Counted from the stretch's first letter, positions 18,143-27,275 are shown. The stretch: 64,000 bases of DNA from Paenibacillus sp. An7 (GCF_009870785.1 NZ_WTWX01000001.1:330065-394064); one strand, 5' to 3'. A program made the numbers and translations. The notes: a model not told the origin generated them from the sequence alone.

Positions 18143-18180
18143 TAAAAAGAAAGCTCTCCTGCTAGTCAGGAAAGCTTTTA
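18143..18180 (-). terminator. terminator of the WG-repeat gene
   Basis: On the minus strand AAAGCTTTCCTG and CAGGAGAGCTTT form a stem followed by CTTTTT. Confidence 0.8.
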
Positions 18181-18197
18181 ACTAACGTCTTATTTTA

Positions 18198-20858
18198 TCA
18201 AATCTGGAACGATTTCCAAAACTCGCCCTCTTTATAGATCAGTTCCTTGATCTCATCAAAAGGAATCGTAAATGTAGGAAAACCGGCAGCATAGGGTCCA
18301 ATTTCATAAGGAGCGAAATATAGATGAAGAGCATTGTCAGATACATAAAACGGCTGATTGGGTTTGATCCCTTGGTAACTCTCGGAAAATACATAGGAAT
18401 ATGCTGGATCGTCTGTAATGATCTTTCGAATCCGTTTACTCAGTACTTTTACGTAATCTGCACCTGCTTTAAACAAATCTCTCAACATAAATATACGGCC
18501 CGTGACTAGATGAATCAGCGCGTGTATTTTTGTTGGTAAGCCATGGGCCGCTCCTATGGTATAGTGGTAACCGTTTAGTTCAATGACAACAAGATCTTTT
18601 TTATAATAAATAACATCATAATCCCCTGTGAAAGTCTCTTCTTTCTCCTCAATTAGAGGAACCTTCTTTACTTCAGCCAGCTGCTTCATTCGGATATTCA
18701 CTCTTTGTTCGCTAATTGCATCAGGCATACCTTCTATTACAGGATAATAAACAAGGTAATTTGGGTTTGGCTTATATTTCGCTTCCTTAACTCGGTATGT
18801 TCCATTCAGTGAAATCACTTTATTCGGCTCCCAGATAACATTTCCCGTACGGTTCACGTAGAAAAGTCTTTGATCAATGAGCGCCTGGATCACATCGTCT
18901 TCTTTAACAGTTAATGTACCGCTGCCTTCTATCCGTGGATACCCTGGAACCGGAGTTCCACTAACATCTATAAAATAGGTCTGTTCCTGATCATTCACTG
19001 AAGCAAGACCATCTATAAACTCGGATACATCAGAGAATAAAAAATCAGTCAGCAGTGTACCTGTTCGATCGGCTATGGCGTAAAGCGGTAAACTAAGCGG
19101 ATGTTTTGCATCTAGGGTTCTTCCAACAGCCCAGCGATCTTCTCCTAGATCACGAATATCCTGATATTCCGCAGGAATGATATACACCCCTTGTTTATCG
19201 ATCACTCCATAGCCTGGCTTATAAACATCTGACGTGTTTACGATAGCCTGCCCCTGATGAAATGCGGTCGCCCCTGTAAAAGAAGGTGGAATCATCGCAG
19301 TTCCTCTCTCATCCATATATCCATATGTTCCACTTGCTGTCTCTTTAAATACAAGGAATCCATCACTATAGTTTCCTACATAATAATAGGGGTATGTAGC
19401 CAGTCTCTCTCCCATTTCGTTAATTAACGCATACTCATAATCCTTGATTTTCACAACCGCTTTCTGCTGATCGTAGTCGCTTGCTTCTTCATATTGTGCT
19501 GGAATGACTACTTTCCCCTCGGAATCAAGGTATCCATACTGTATAACACTACTTCCTGTATTGCTATTTGTGGTCTCCATAGAATATACAGACCGATTCC
19601 CAGCCAGATTAGAGATAAAAGGATAGGTTTGCTCTGTAACCATCTCTCCCTCTTCGTTCAGCATAGCAAAATAATATTCATCCACAGTTACAATCGCACG
19701 TTGCTCTACGAAAGGGGCGATCGATGTATACACAGGTTCTACTAGATACTCGCCTGAGTGCTTTGTCAACCCATATTTCCTTTTTTGAGCCACCACAGCA
19801 AGTCCATTTTTCTGAAAATCCCTTGCTTCACTGTATTGTAGAGGAATTACCGTTTCACCCTCTGCATTTATATATCCCCACTTCGTACCTTCAGTTGTTT
19901 TCTCCGCCATGTGAAATAGGGATGTTCCTCGTTTAGTTATAGCAGATGTCGCCGTTTGTTCTATGAACTGTTTCTGTTCTTCCACGATTTGTTTTTCCAC
20001 AATTCGTTTTTTCATCATTTGTTCTTCCATCACTTGTTTATCCATTATTTGTTCTTCTATAATCTGTTCTTCCGTAGTTTGCCCGCCCATATGTTTATAA
20101 ATATTTTCAATCTTTGATTGCAGCTGCTGAATCTCTTTACGAGTAGGATATGGATTTTGGAACAACAGATTCTTATGAATCGATTGCAGCGCAGCAGGCA
20201 GCATTCCCGCACGGTACTGGGCATCCGCGAGGTAATACCAGTACAATGGATAATTCGGATGTTCTTCCGTTTTTCGCTCGTAATACTGAACTACATTCAC
20301 CAAATAATAAGGATAGACATCCCATGCGGGTACGAACTTTCCTTCTCTGAAGCCGATTACCTCAACACGATAAGCCTCCCCTGTATCATGTATCCAAAGG
20401 GCAATATCACTCGTCTGATTTCCACCGGATATTCCAGGGATGTTTATGATTTCAATGGAACTATAATATAAATCTTCTGGCGCTGCATCGATGAATTCTC
20501 CATCTTCCCATTTATAGATCGACAGTTTAGAGTGAACGGCTCCGATCTGCCAGCCAATTAGTAAACTCTTCCTATCATGATATAAGATGGGCTCACTTAT
20601 CATCAGCGTAAGACCATACCCGTGTCCTTTTATTCTCGCAGCGACCTTCCATTCCTGATCAGTAAAAATAAGCACCATCAGATATAACTCTTCATTTGCC
20701 TTGTAAACGACAGAAATCTCAGGAATTTCATCTCCTGTTAGATCCCCTATATAAATGGCCTGACGAGGCAATGGTCCTTCTATGTTTATAACCGTAGCAG
20801 TACTAGGCAGATGGGACAAAACAAGCTGAGTTAGCTGGGCTTCATGATGAGTAGACAT
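18198..20858 (-). CDS. WG-repeat protein with TPR-like region, pentapeptide repeat and DUF3298 domain
   Basis: The 886-residue protein begins with a domain resembling FG-GAP/VCBS blades (YIGDLTGDEIPEISVVY, about 35-55). A TPR-like pair follows at about 205-250. Then come seven tandem five-residue units of the form xEEQI (about 259-295) and a row of WG repeats (about 310-620: KWGYINAEGETVIPLQY, YGLTKHSGEYLVEPVY, YGYLDSEGKVVIPAQY and others). A C-terminal DUF3298/RsiV-like domain ends it (about 690-885). No signal peptide is seen. ATG 20858 follows AAAGGAGG. WG repeats usually bind proteins or ligands; the job here is unknown. Confidence 0.85.
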   Translation of the reverse strand: MSTHHEAQLTQLVLSHLPSTATVINIEGPLPRQAIYIGDLTGDEIPEISVVYKANEELYLMVLIFTDQEWKVAARIKGHGYGLTLMISEPILYHDRKSLLIGWQIGAVHSKLSIYKWEDGEFIDAAPEDLYYSSIEIINIPGISGGNQTSDIALWIHDTGEAYRVEVIGFREGKFVPAWDVYPYYLVNVVQYYERKTEEHPNYPLYWYYLADAQYRAGMLPAALQSIHKNLLFQNPYPTRKEIQQLQSKIENIYKHMGGQTTEEQIIEEQIMDKQVMEEQMMKKRIVEKQIVEEQKQFIEQTATSAITKRGTSLFHMAEKTTEGTKWGYINAEGETVIPLQYSEARDFQKNGLAVVAQKRKYGLTKHSGEYLVEPVYTSIAPFVEQRAIVTVDEYYFAMLNEEGEMVTEQTYPFISNLAGNRSVYSMETTNSNTGSSVIQYGYLDSEGKVVIPAQYEEASDYDQQKAVVKIKDYEYALINEMGERLATYPYYYVGNYSDGFLVFKETASGTYGYMDERGTAMIPPSFTGATAFHQGQAIVNTSDVYKPGYGVIDKQGVYIIPAEYQDIRDLGEDRWAVGRTLDAKHPLSLPLYAIADRTGTLLTDFLFSDVSEFIDGLASVNDQEQTYFIDVSGTPVPGYPRIEGSGTLTVKEDDVIQALIDQRLFYVNRTGNVIWEPNKVISLNGTYRVKEAKYKPNPNYLVYYPVIEGMPDAISEQRVNIRMKQLAEVKKVPLIEEKEETFTGDYDVIYYKKDLVVIELNGYHYTIGAAHGLPTKIHALIHLVTGRIFMLRDLFKAGADYVKVLSKRIRKIITDDPAYSYVFSESYQGIKPNQPFYVSDNALHLYFAPYEIGPYAAGFPTFTIPFDEIKELIYKEGEFWKSFQI
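19972..20083 (-). repeat. 15-bp tandem repeat inside the WG-repeat gene
   Basis: Seven in-frame 15-bp units encode TEEQI, IEEQI, MDKQV, MEEQM, MKKRI, VEKQI and VEEQK. The result is a charged helical spacer. The units have diverged but keep period and frame. Confidence 0.8.
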
Positions 20859-20993
20859 AAATGGAGGCCTCCTTTTTACAACAGTATCCATCCTCATCGT
20901 ATTGTTGAAAAAAGATAAATATACCGTTCTTTCCTTTAAATTTGGAATAACCTAATGTGGACGACATATATTTACGTGAAGGAGGGCTTGAAG

Positions 20994-21365
20994 ATGATTA
21001 TATCGATCAGTGTTGCTGCAAGTGCTATTGCTTTTATTGTTTTAGTCTATTATCTAGTCCGAGTTCTGATGAAAGGGATGAGCACACTTAGTGAAACGAA
21101 CAGAACATTATCCGAAGTCAGAAATGCAATTCATGGGCTGACACAGGAATCAACCAAACTCATACAAAAGGCGAACGTCATCACCTCTGATGTAAAGGGT
21201 AAAATCCGTTCCGTTGAGCCCATCTTTAACTCTGCCGGGGATGTAGGGGAAGCCATTCACAGCGTGACGAAGACGGTGAAGCAAGCTTCAGAGGCGATTG
21301 GTGATGTCATTCACCCGGCAGCAGAACAAGATACGAAGAAGCCAGTAAAAATTAAATTCAAGTAG
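20994..21365 (+). CDS. DUF948 domain protein (YtxG-like)
   Basis: The 123-residue protein has an N-terminal membrane helix (about 3-24) and a long heptad-rich soluble part (GMSTLSETNRTLSEVRNAIHGL and onward). This is the plan of DUF948 proteins such as Bacillus YtxG. ATG 20994 follows GGAGGG; the longer frame adds 13 residues before the membrane helix. It is divergent from the WG-repeat gene and is followed 31 bp later by a small membrane ORF. The role is unknown; a membrane-attached coiled coil is inferred. Confidence 0.85.
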   Translation: MIISISVAASAIAFIVLVYYLVRVLMKGMSTLSETNRTLSEVRNAIHGLTQESTKLIQKANVITSDVKGKIRSVEPIFNSAGDVGEAIHSVTKTVKQASEAIGDVIHPAAEQDTKKPVKIKFK

Positions 21366-21396
21366 AATTTTAAACGGTGAAGAAATGGGGTGAATC

Positions 21397-21570
21397 ATGC
21401 CAACCATCCTGGTTCAACTCGCTTATCTTGTTATTTTCATTTGGTCGGTTGTAATGATTGTGCAAGACATTCAGCTTTCCCGAAAATCCTTGCTTACTAT
21501 TTTACTGCATATTGCCGTAGCCATCGTGTCGCTTAATTGGTTCTTGCAATCGATCGGATATCGATTATAA
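21397..21570 (+). CDS. 57-residue two-helix membrane protein
   Basis: The product begins MPTILVQLAYLVIFIWSVVM and has hydrophobic segments at about 4-21 and 33-52, with QDIQLSRKS between them. A GGGGTG ribosome binding site lies just upstream. It follows the DUF948 gene by 31 bp and ends before a strong terminator, so both probably share a transcript. No family is recognised. Confidence 0.65.
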   Translation: MPTILVQLAYLVIFIWSVVMIVQDIQLSRKSLLTILLHIAVAIVSLNWFLQSIGYRL

Positions 21571-21575
21571 ACACG

Positions 21576-21633
21576 TTAATATAAATAAGAGGAACCCCGA
21601 ATATGAAATCGAGGTTCCTCTTATTTATATTAA
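21576..21633. terminator. bidirectional terminator with a 21-bp stem
   Basis: TTAATATAAATAAGAGGAACC pairs perfectly with its complement across a 16-nt loop. It separates the small membrane ORF from the convergent BCCT transporter gene. The AT-rich ends supply the U tracts. Confidence 0.85.
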
Positions 21634-21640
21634 TTTGCAC

Positions 21641-23191
21641 TTACATCCGTGTTTTATTAGCCTCTTCTTTTATCTTCTGATAACGTCTGAGATCAGCTTT
21701 CTTGACCGGAAGCGGTTCTTTTCTGATCAGTTTTGTCATTGCTGCAATAAGCAGTAACAATAATACCGTAAATGGTAAAGCAGCGATTAAGGAAGCGGTC
21801 TGCAGAGCTTCAAGCCCGCCTGAGTATAACAGCACTCCGGCAATGGCAGCCATTAGAGTACCCCACACAAGTTTACCAATACTTGACGGATTCAGACTGC
21901 CACCGCTGGTCATACTTGCAAGAATATAGGTTGCAGAGTCCGCTGAAGTCACTAAGAATGTAAGAATGAGCAGAATCGCTAATACTGACATAATTCCGGC
22001 AAACGGCAGTTGATCAAACATTTGGAACAAAGCCACTGAGACATCTTCATTTACAGCTGCAGCGATTCCTGTATTTTCATGAAGATCAAACCATAACGCC
22101 GTACCGCCGAATGCGGCAATCCATAAACATGAAATCAACGTCGGAATAATCGTAACACCCACGATAAATTCCCTGATTGTTCTTCCTTTCGATACCCTTG
22201 CTATAAAAGCGCCAACGTAAGGTGACCAAGCAATTGCCCATGCCCAGTAAAAAATAGTCCATTCTCCTACCCAAGTTCCTTCGGAATAAGGTTGAAGCCG
22301 CAAACTATACTGAACAAAATTCGTTATGTAATCCCCGATCGCTAATGTAAATGACTCGAGAATAAAGACAGTTGGACCCATTGTAAAAACAAATAACAAA
22401 AATGCTATCGCAATAATAAGATTAAAATTACTCAAGATACGGATCCCTTTATCGAGCCCTGTCATCGTAGAGATCATATAACATACGAAAATAATGAATA
22501 ACATCAACAGTTGAATCATGGTGTTGTTTCCTATGCCGGAAACCTGTTCCAGCCCTCCACTCATTTGAAGAACACCAAGCCCGATGGAAGTGGCTACCCC
22601 CATCACGGTTGCAATGACAGCTAAAACATCAATTGCATTTTTAACGGTTGTATTCTTTCCTGTCACAGGTTCTAATGCGGTGGATACAAGGCCATCCCTT
22701 TTTTTTCGAAATTGAAGAAAAGCAATAACAAGACCGACTAACGCAAATACAGCCCATTGACTTATTCCCCAATGAAAGAAGGAATATCCCATTGCGACAC
22801 GCGCCGCTTCCGTTGTTCCTGCTTCCACACCCGCAAACGGCGTGTTAAAAAAGTGGCTCATCGGCTCAGCTACTCCCCAGAATACGAGTCCTACGCCAAA
22901 TCCAGCGGAGAATAACATACCTAACCACGTAAAAAACGAGTAATCAGGTTTCTCTTTTTCTCCTCCAAGACGAATCGCACCATACTTACTGGCCGCTAGC
23001 CACATCAGAAATACGATGATCACGACCAGTGACAACAAATAAAACCAACCAAAATTTTCTTTAGAAAAGTTAAATAAATAATTTGCGGTATTTCCGAAAG
23101 CGTCAGGCATGATAGCCCCAGCTAAAGCAATAATCGCAACAATTATTGCAGAAATGGAAAACACCTTATTCTTAAATAATTTGCCAACCAC
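21641..23191 (-). CDS. BCCT family glycine betaine/choline/carnitine transporter (OpuD/BetL-like)
   Basis: The 516-residue protein has about 12 membrane segments and the BCCT signature around WTIFYWAWAIAWSPYVGAFI and ARVSKGRTIREFIVGV. The conserved Trp-rich segment forms the aromatic cage for quaternary amines, and GVATSIGLGVLQ carries the Gly-rich substrate/sodium helix. These carriers import osmoprotectants driven by sodium or protons. The start is GTG at 23191 with GAGGTGAG upstream. The C-terminal tail is basic, as in osmosensing members. A small membrane protein gene lies 88 bp upstream on the same strand. The exact substrate is not determined. Confidence 0.93.
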   Translation of the reverse strand: MVGKLFKNKVFSISAIIVAIIALAGAIMPDAFGNTANYLFNFSKENFGWFYLLSLVVIIVFLMWLAASKYGAIRLGGEKEKPDYSFFTWLGMLFSAGFGVGLVFWGVAEPMSHFFNTPFAGVEAGTTEAARVAMGYSFFHWGISQWAVFALVGLVIAFLQFRKKRDGLVSTALEPVTGKNTTVKNAIDVLAVIATVMGVATSIGLGVLQMSGGLEQVSGIGNNTMIQLLMLFIIFVCYMISTMTGLDKGIRILSNFNLIIAIAFLLFVFTMGPTVFILESFTLAIGDYITNFVQYSLRLQPYSEGTWVGEWTIFYWAWAIAWSPYVGAFIARVSKGRTIREFIVGVTIIPTLISCLWIAAFGGTALWFDLHENTGIAAAVNEDVSVALFQMFDQLPFAGIMSVLAILLILTFLVTSADSATYILASMTSGGSLNPSSIGKLVWGTLMAAIAGVLLYSGGLEALQTASLIAALPFTVLLLLLIAAMTKLIRKEPLPVKKADLRRYQKIKEEANKTRM

Positions 23192-23278
23192 AGACTCACC
23201 TCTACCATTTTAGTAAAAAATCTATATAGAATAGTTATTTACACCAAAATGATAAATCTTAATCAGGAAATAAACGTA

Positions 23279-23578
23279 TTATTCCAATAGTAAAGAATAC
23301 CATAAGAAAAGAAGGATACATAAAATAGGCACTACAACACCGATCGCCATGGCAATATAGGGGGTCGGGGACTTCATATATTGTATAAATTCACTTTTTT
23401 CGCTTGTCAGAAAAACTTGTTGTTGGATTCCATTTACAATCTTTTTGCTGTCTGCTGGACTCAGCTCAGAGATATGCGTCCACATTCCCATATATTCCTG
23501 TTTACTTTTTTCTAATAACTCATCAGCCGAGGGTCCTTCTTTTGTATGGTCGGCCTCTGAACGTATGATATCTGACAT
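23279..23578 (-). CDS. small tail-anchored membrane protein upstream of the BCCT gene
   Basis: The 99-residue protein has a charged N-terminal part (1-70) and one C-terminal membrane segment (about 74-96: IAMAIGVVVPILCILLFLWY). It lies 88 bp before the transporter gene on the same strand and could be cotranscribed. No family is recognised. A role in regulating or helping the transporter would be a guess. Confidence 0.65.
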   Translation of the reverse strand: MSDIIRSEADHTKEGPSADELLEKSKQEYMGMWTHISELSPADSKKIVNGIQQQVFLTSEKSEFIQYMKSPTPYIAMAIGVVVPILCILLFLWYSLLLE

Positions 23579-23720
23579 GGAATCGCCGCCTTTTCAATAA
23601 AATTTACTAATACTATAGAAACACGAAAAAACTAAAAAAGTTTGAACACTATATTATTTGAATACAATCTTAATAGATACTTAAAATTATAGATGACCTG
23701 ACAGTACCCTACGTCCTTTT

Positions 23721-24002
23721 CTAGATGAATTGTTTTACTGCTAAGATAAAAGACCTGGGGTTCTCTCTTAGTGTGTAAGGATACACACCTTGCTGCGTAT
23801 GTATATATAACATCCCATGACCATTGCCCATGGAGCGGTAGGATAAATCAAATACTTTTTCGATTGGAAACTCCCGATAGGCAGATACAATTTTATCCGG
23901 ATATAACTTTAGAAGCCGCTGATGTTCGATGATCTCCATGTTCAAGGAATGGATTTTCCGCTCCATTTTATAATAAGGCTGTATCGCTATTGGGTTGCTC
24001 AT
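23721..24002 (-). CDS. hypothetical 93-residue soluble protein
   Basis: The product begins MSNPIAIQPYYKMERK and is soluble and mixed alpha/beta, with HTQQGVYPYTLRENPRSFI near the end. An AGGGAAAGGAACATGG-type ribosome binding site precedes the ATG. The second half (VFDLSYRSMG, MLYIHTQQG, RSFILAVKQF) resembles small PH-like domains in pattern only. It stands alone. Function is unknown. Confidence 0.6.
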   Translation of the reverse strand: MSNPIAIQPYYKMERKIHSLNMEIIEHQRLLKLYPDKIVSAYREFPIEKVFDLSYRSMGNGHGMLYIHTQQGVYPYTLRENPRSFILAVKQFI

Positions 24003-24189
24003 TCTCCATGTTCCTTTCCCTGAATATTTTATCGTAACTATTCTCTTAGTACGGTACCCTATCCTTCATCATATGAACCTCTATATGCTGCCGGAACCGG
24101 CTTTACATGATAGTCTGTAGATAGATTGCAGCCCTTATACCTTACCCCATGTTACAAGGTTAGATTAATCCTCAAAGGAGTGACTTATT

Positions 24190-25047
24190 ATGCATCCTTT
24201 CTCACCTGATCTATTAAAAGACAAAGTCATCATTGTTACCGGCGGTGGAACCGGTCTCGGACTTGCCATGAGCGAAATGTTTGCTGACCTAGGCGCAAAA
24301 CTCGCTTGGTGCGGAAGGAGATCCGAAGTGCTCGAACAATCAGCTTATAAATTTGCAGCTAAAGGAGTTGAAGTATTCTACCAAAGCTGTGATGTACGAG
24401 ATGCAGTACAAGTAGCGTCTTTTGTGGAAGCGGTTACTGCTCATTTCGGTCAGATTGATATCCTTGTTAATAATGCTGCCGGAAACTTTATTAGTCCTAC
24501 GGAGAAGTTATCTCCGCGGGCCGTAGATGCCGTTTTAAATATTGTGTTACATGGTACCTTTTACATGACACTGGAGGTCGGGAAAAGATGGATTGAGCGT
24601 AAAGAAACCGGAACCATGCTGAATATCGTAACTACTTATGCATCTAGCGGCAGCGGGTCGGGGTATGTTGTTCCTTCTGCTGCAGCCAAAGCGGGGGTAC
24701 TTGCGCTTACACGTTCACTTGCAGTCGAATGGGCTCCTTACGGTATTCGCCAAGTTGCTATTGCGCCGGGTCCATTTCCAACCGAGGGAGCTGGTTCCAG
24801 ATTAACTCCGACTCCGGGTCTCGAACAAAAATTAATCGACAGAGTACCTTTAAAACGTGCCGGAAACAAAGAAGAACTCGGTGCGCTTGCTGCTTTTCTT
24901 ATTTCTGATTACGCAGGTTATATTAACGGGGAAGTCGTCACTATTGACGGCGGGGAGTGGCTTCAGGGCGCGGGACAATTTAACGGGCTAATAGAACTCA
25001 CCGAAGAGGAATGGAATGCACTCTCTAAATCAACTCGAAAAGGATAA
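24190..25047 (+). CDS. 2,4-dienoyl-CoA reductase-like SDR oxidoreductase
   Basis: The 285-residue short-chain dehydrogenase has the NADPH-binding TGGGTGLG motif (about 18-25), CGRRSE, CDVRD and NNAAGNFISP. The region NIVTTYASSGSGSGYVVPSA, then AAKAGV, follows the DECR subfamily, in which the catalytic Tyr sits earlier and Ser/Lys replace the usual YxxxK spacing. APGPFPTEGAGSRL and the INGEVVTIDGGEWL end also match dienoyl-CoA reductases (Bacillus YkuF-like). It would reduce 2,4-dienoyl-CoA during degradation of unsaturated fatty acids. AAAGGAG precedes the ATG. It is monocistronic. Confidence 0.88.
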   Translation: MHPFSPDLLKDKVIIVTGGGTGLGLAMSEMFADLGAKLAWCGRRSEVLEQSAYKFAAKGVEVFYQSCDVRDAVQVASFVEAVTAHFGQIDILVNNAAGNFISPTEKLSPRAVDAVLNIVLHGTFYMTLEVGKRWIERKETGTMLNIVTTYASSGSGSGYVVPSAAAKAGVLALTRSLAVEWAPYGIRQVAIAPGPFPTEGAGSRLTPTPGLEQKLIDRVPLKRAGNKEELGALAAFLISDYAGYINGEVVTIDGGEWLQGAGQFNGLIELTEEEWNALSKSTRKG

Positions 25048-25052
25048 GAAAA

Positions 25053-25088
25053 AGATGCCTTCTCTGATAACGAGATAGGCATCTCTTT
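25053..25088 (+). terminator. terminator of the dienoyl-CoA reductase-like gene
   Basis: AGATGCCT and AGGCATCT pair, followed by CTTTAT. The U tract is short, so strength is uncertain. Confidence 0.6.
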
Positions 25089-25111
25089 ATGACTGAAAAA
25101 AACATGCTTTC

Positions 25112-25176
25112 ATCTGTGTAAAGTTGTCCATTAAATGATTCGGAACCTACACGAATCGTTCCAAGCAAGTTCGAGC
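25112..25176 (-). pseudogene. C-terminal remnant of a copy of the 34949-35371 gene
   Basis: Minus-strand translation gives SSNLLGTIRVGSESFNGQLY, followed by TD. This nearly matches ISNLLGTIRVGPETFNGQLY, followed by SD, the C-terminus of the 34949-35371 protein. The DNA matches closely too (AAAGTTGTCCATTAAATG is identical in both places). No start or upstream part remains and the original stop position is changed. It lies directly against the ybaK stop codon, so a deletion or rearrangement probably removed the rest. Confidence 0.75.
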
Positions 25177-25656
25177 TTACTTACATAATGGAGCTAATGT
25201 CGCATCGGTTACTTCTACGAGCTGGTTTGTCGCGATTTCCAGCTGGAATCCTACTTTTCCTGCACTAATTATCATTTTTTCAAGATCTTTGGCTTGCTCA
25301 TCAATAAACACAGGATAACGCTTCTTCATTCCAATCGGAGAACATCCCCCGCGAATATAACCTGTCACTTCTAGCAGATCTTTGACAGCAATAAGTTCAA
25401 TTTTCTTTTCTTTTGCCCCTTTCGCTGCTTTTTTCAGATCTAATTCACACTGCACAGGAATGACAAATACAAAATACCCTTTCGTATTACTTCCTTGCGC
25501 CACTAAGGTTTTATAGACGTGTTCTGGAGACCTTCCTACTTTGCGCGCCACAGATAGACCATCAATGTCTCCATCGTCCACGGAATAAGTCAGCATGTCA
25601 TAGGAAATCTTCTGTTTATCCAACATTCGCATCGCATTTGTCTTTTCTTGCTTCAT
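25177..25656 (-). CDS. ybaK: Cys-tRNA(Pro)/Cys-tRNA deacylase, YbaK/EbsC family
   Basis: The 159-residue protein is a trans-editing enzyme that hydrolyses mischarged Cys-tRNA(Pro). Family features seen are KQKISYDMLTY near the start, HVYKTLVAQG, FVIPVQCELDLKKAAKG (with the conserved Lys), GYIRGGCSPIGMKKRYPVFID and the Gly-rich GKVGFQLEI. The length is typical. Its stop codon abuts a pseudogene remnant, so its natural downstream flank has been replaced. Assignment is firm. Confidence 0.94.
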   Translation of the reverse strand: MKQEKTNAMRMLDKQKISYDMLTYSVDDGDIDGLSVARKVGRSPEHVYKTLVAQGSNTKGYFVFVIPVQCELDLKKAAKGAKEKKIELIAVKDLLEVTGYIRGGCSPIGMKKRYPVFIDEQAKDLEKMIISAGKVGFQLEIATNQLVEVTDATLAPLCK

Positions 25657-25765
25657 TTTATATCCTGCCTTTCTTGATTGGTAATGACGTTAATTCTATT
25701 CTAATCATCGCTTGTATGTATGAAAAGTACAGTTCTCTAAGCAGGCCTGTGAAAACTCCTGGAAG

Positions 25766-25885
25766 TGAATCAATTTCATAACTCATTAAAACGATGAATT
25801 TGTAACTATATATAGACAAATAGAACCATTTTGATCTATATATACCCCTGATTAAAGCAACTAAAGGTATTATGAAATTGATTCA
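25766..25885 (+). mobile_element. MITE-like element, copy 1 (120 bp)
   Basis: A 120-bp unit bounded by perfect 16-bp inverted repeats TGAATCAATTTCATAA and TTATGAAATTGATTCA. It matches the unit at 38860-38979 at 118 of 120 positions. AG flanks both ends, suggesting a 2-bp target duplication. It has no coding capacity and an internal TATATA-rich dyad. It lies between ybaK and the His/Gly-rich protein gene. Confidence 0.85.
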
Positions 25886-25898
25886 AGTAAATAATATA

Positions 25899-25922
25899 AA
25901 AAGAGCCGCAGTCTGCGGCTCT
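25899..25922 (-). terminator. terminator of the His/Gly-rich protein gene
   Basis: AGAGCCGCA and TGCGGCTCT pair perfectly around GTC. On the minus strand TTTTTATAT follows. Confidence 0.85.
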
Positions 25923-25931
25923 CCTTATCAA

Positions 25932-26300
25932 CTACCATAATAAACTGATTGTTAGCAAGTTAAATAAAGCTAAGGGAAGGATCACATTGGGATTGGGTCC
26001 GTGCCCGGGAGGACCCCACCCAGGTCCTGGGCCGTGACCATGGCCGTGGCCATGACCTCCCCCACCCGGTCCATATCCGCCTGGATAAAATCCACGCTGA
26101 TCTTCCACTTGCAAAAATACATAATGATCATCGACATTTACTACGATACCCTCAATTGATTCTCCATCTATGGTAAGTACTTTTACCTTGTGATTAACCA
26201 ATTGCTTGCAAGTATGTTTTGCATGCTCTTTATGTTTTTTCAAGTGGTCTGCGAGCTGATGCTCACATTGATACATTAATTGATGTCCGCGATATGCCAC
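25932..26300 (-). CDS. LSm-like small protein with His/Gly/Pro-rich segment
   Basis: The 122-residue protein has a Cys/His-containing helical start (about 8-40). An LSm-like beta patch follows (VKVLTIDGESIEGIVVNVDD, about 44-63). Then comes a Gly/His/Pro run (about 72-106, with HGHGHGHG) and a hydrophobic end (VILPLALFNLLTISLLW). It starts with GTG at 26300 behind AAAGGAGG. The His-rich run could bind metal, and similar small proteins are found among spore-associated proteins of Bacillales. Both points are inference. No named family is certain. Confidence 0.7.
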   Translation of the reverse strand: MAYRGHQLMYQCEHQLADHLKKHKEHAKHTCKQLVNHKVKVLTIDGESIEGIVVNVDDHYVFLQVEDQRGFYPGGYGPGGGGHGHGHGHGPGPGWGPPGHGPNPNVILPLALFNLLTISLLW

Positions 26301-26407
26301 TTTCTATTCCTCCTTTATGAATCATCCTGCTCACAATGTATGCAGTAGGCTCAGAAAGGGTGTTTGCCTATAGAAAGAGGTTACATTCGATCCATCATTT
26401 TTTTGTT

Positions 26408-27124
26408 CTAAGGATTTGTGGACCACATACCAGCCGATTTAATAAAGATTCTAGAATTCAGTTTCAACTGAGATACCATATATTCAGCCAAGTCTTCAGG
26501 CTGCATTACTTTATCTGGATTGCCATCAGTCAGGTTCAGATCTACTGCCATATCTGTGGCTACGGTGCTTGGTGTAAGCGCAGTTACACGAATATTGTGT
26601 TTTCTAACTTCCAGCATCAAAGATTCAGTTAATGCTAGAACTCCTGCTTTCGAAGCACTGTATGCACTTGTTACAGGTGCTCCTTTTTGGCCTGCTGTAG
26701 AAGAAATATTAATAATATCGCCTGATTTACGCTCGATCATTTGCGGTAGAACTGCTCTGGTTGTATAGTAAACACCCATCAAGTTCACTTGAATAATCTG
26801 TTCCCAATCCTTCGGATCAAGTTCCATAAAATTACCGAACTTCGAGATACCCGCATTATTAATCAGGATATCAATAGGTCCGAGTTCTTGACTGACATGC
26901 TCTACAGCTTTTGTAATGGATTCTAGATCGGATACATCTGCGGTTGCAATTGACACTTTGACACCGTAGGGCTCTAGTTCCTCTGCCACTTTTTCCAAAT
27001 GGTTTTTATTTCGTGCAATGAGACCTACGTGAATGCCTTCTTTTGCAAATTCAATCGCGGTTGCTCGTCCAATGCCTCGTCCTGCACCCGTAATTAGGGC
27101 GACTTTCCCTGTAAGGTTTTGCAT
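26408..27124 (-). CDS. SDR family oxidoreductase (3-ketoacyl-ACP reductase/FabG-like)
   Basis: The 238-residue protein is a classical short-chain dehydrogenase. It has [10 protein letters not shown] for NAD(P) binding, an Arg after strand 2 (IARNKNHLE, pointing to NADP), TADVSD, NNAGIS, and the catalytic Ser (NISSTAG) and YSASKAG. The end ([13 protein letters not shown]) resembles Bacillus YvrD/YmfI-type proteins more than FabG. ATG 27124 sits eight bases after AAGGAG; GTG 27133 is too close to that site. It is alone, and the substrate is unknown. Confidence 0.9.
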   Translation of the reverse strand: MQNLTGKVALITGAGRGIGRATAIEFAKEGIHVGLIARNKNHLEKVAEELEPYGVKVSIATADVSDLESITKAVEHVSQELGPIDILINNAGISKFGNFMELDPKDWEQIIQVNLMGVYYTTRAVLPQMIERKSGDIINISSTAGQKGAPVTSAYSASKAGVLALTESLMLEVRKHNIRVTALTPSTVATDMAVDLNLTDGNPDKVMQPEDLAEYMVSQLKLNSRIFIKSAGMWSTNP

Positions 27125-27275
27125 TTTCTTCACTCCTTTTAATAAACTTTTACACTCATATTATACTTTTATAATCTCATATTTTCCAAACTTTACATGA
27201 CAGGTATGCCATTAATTATGCAGTCAGATGTTTAGATAAGCCAAGAATCACTATTCGGTATATAAAACGGTATAT

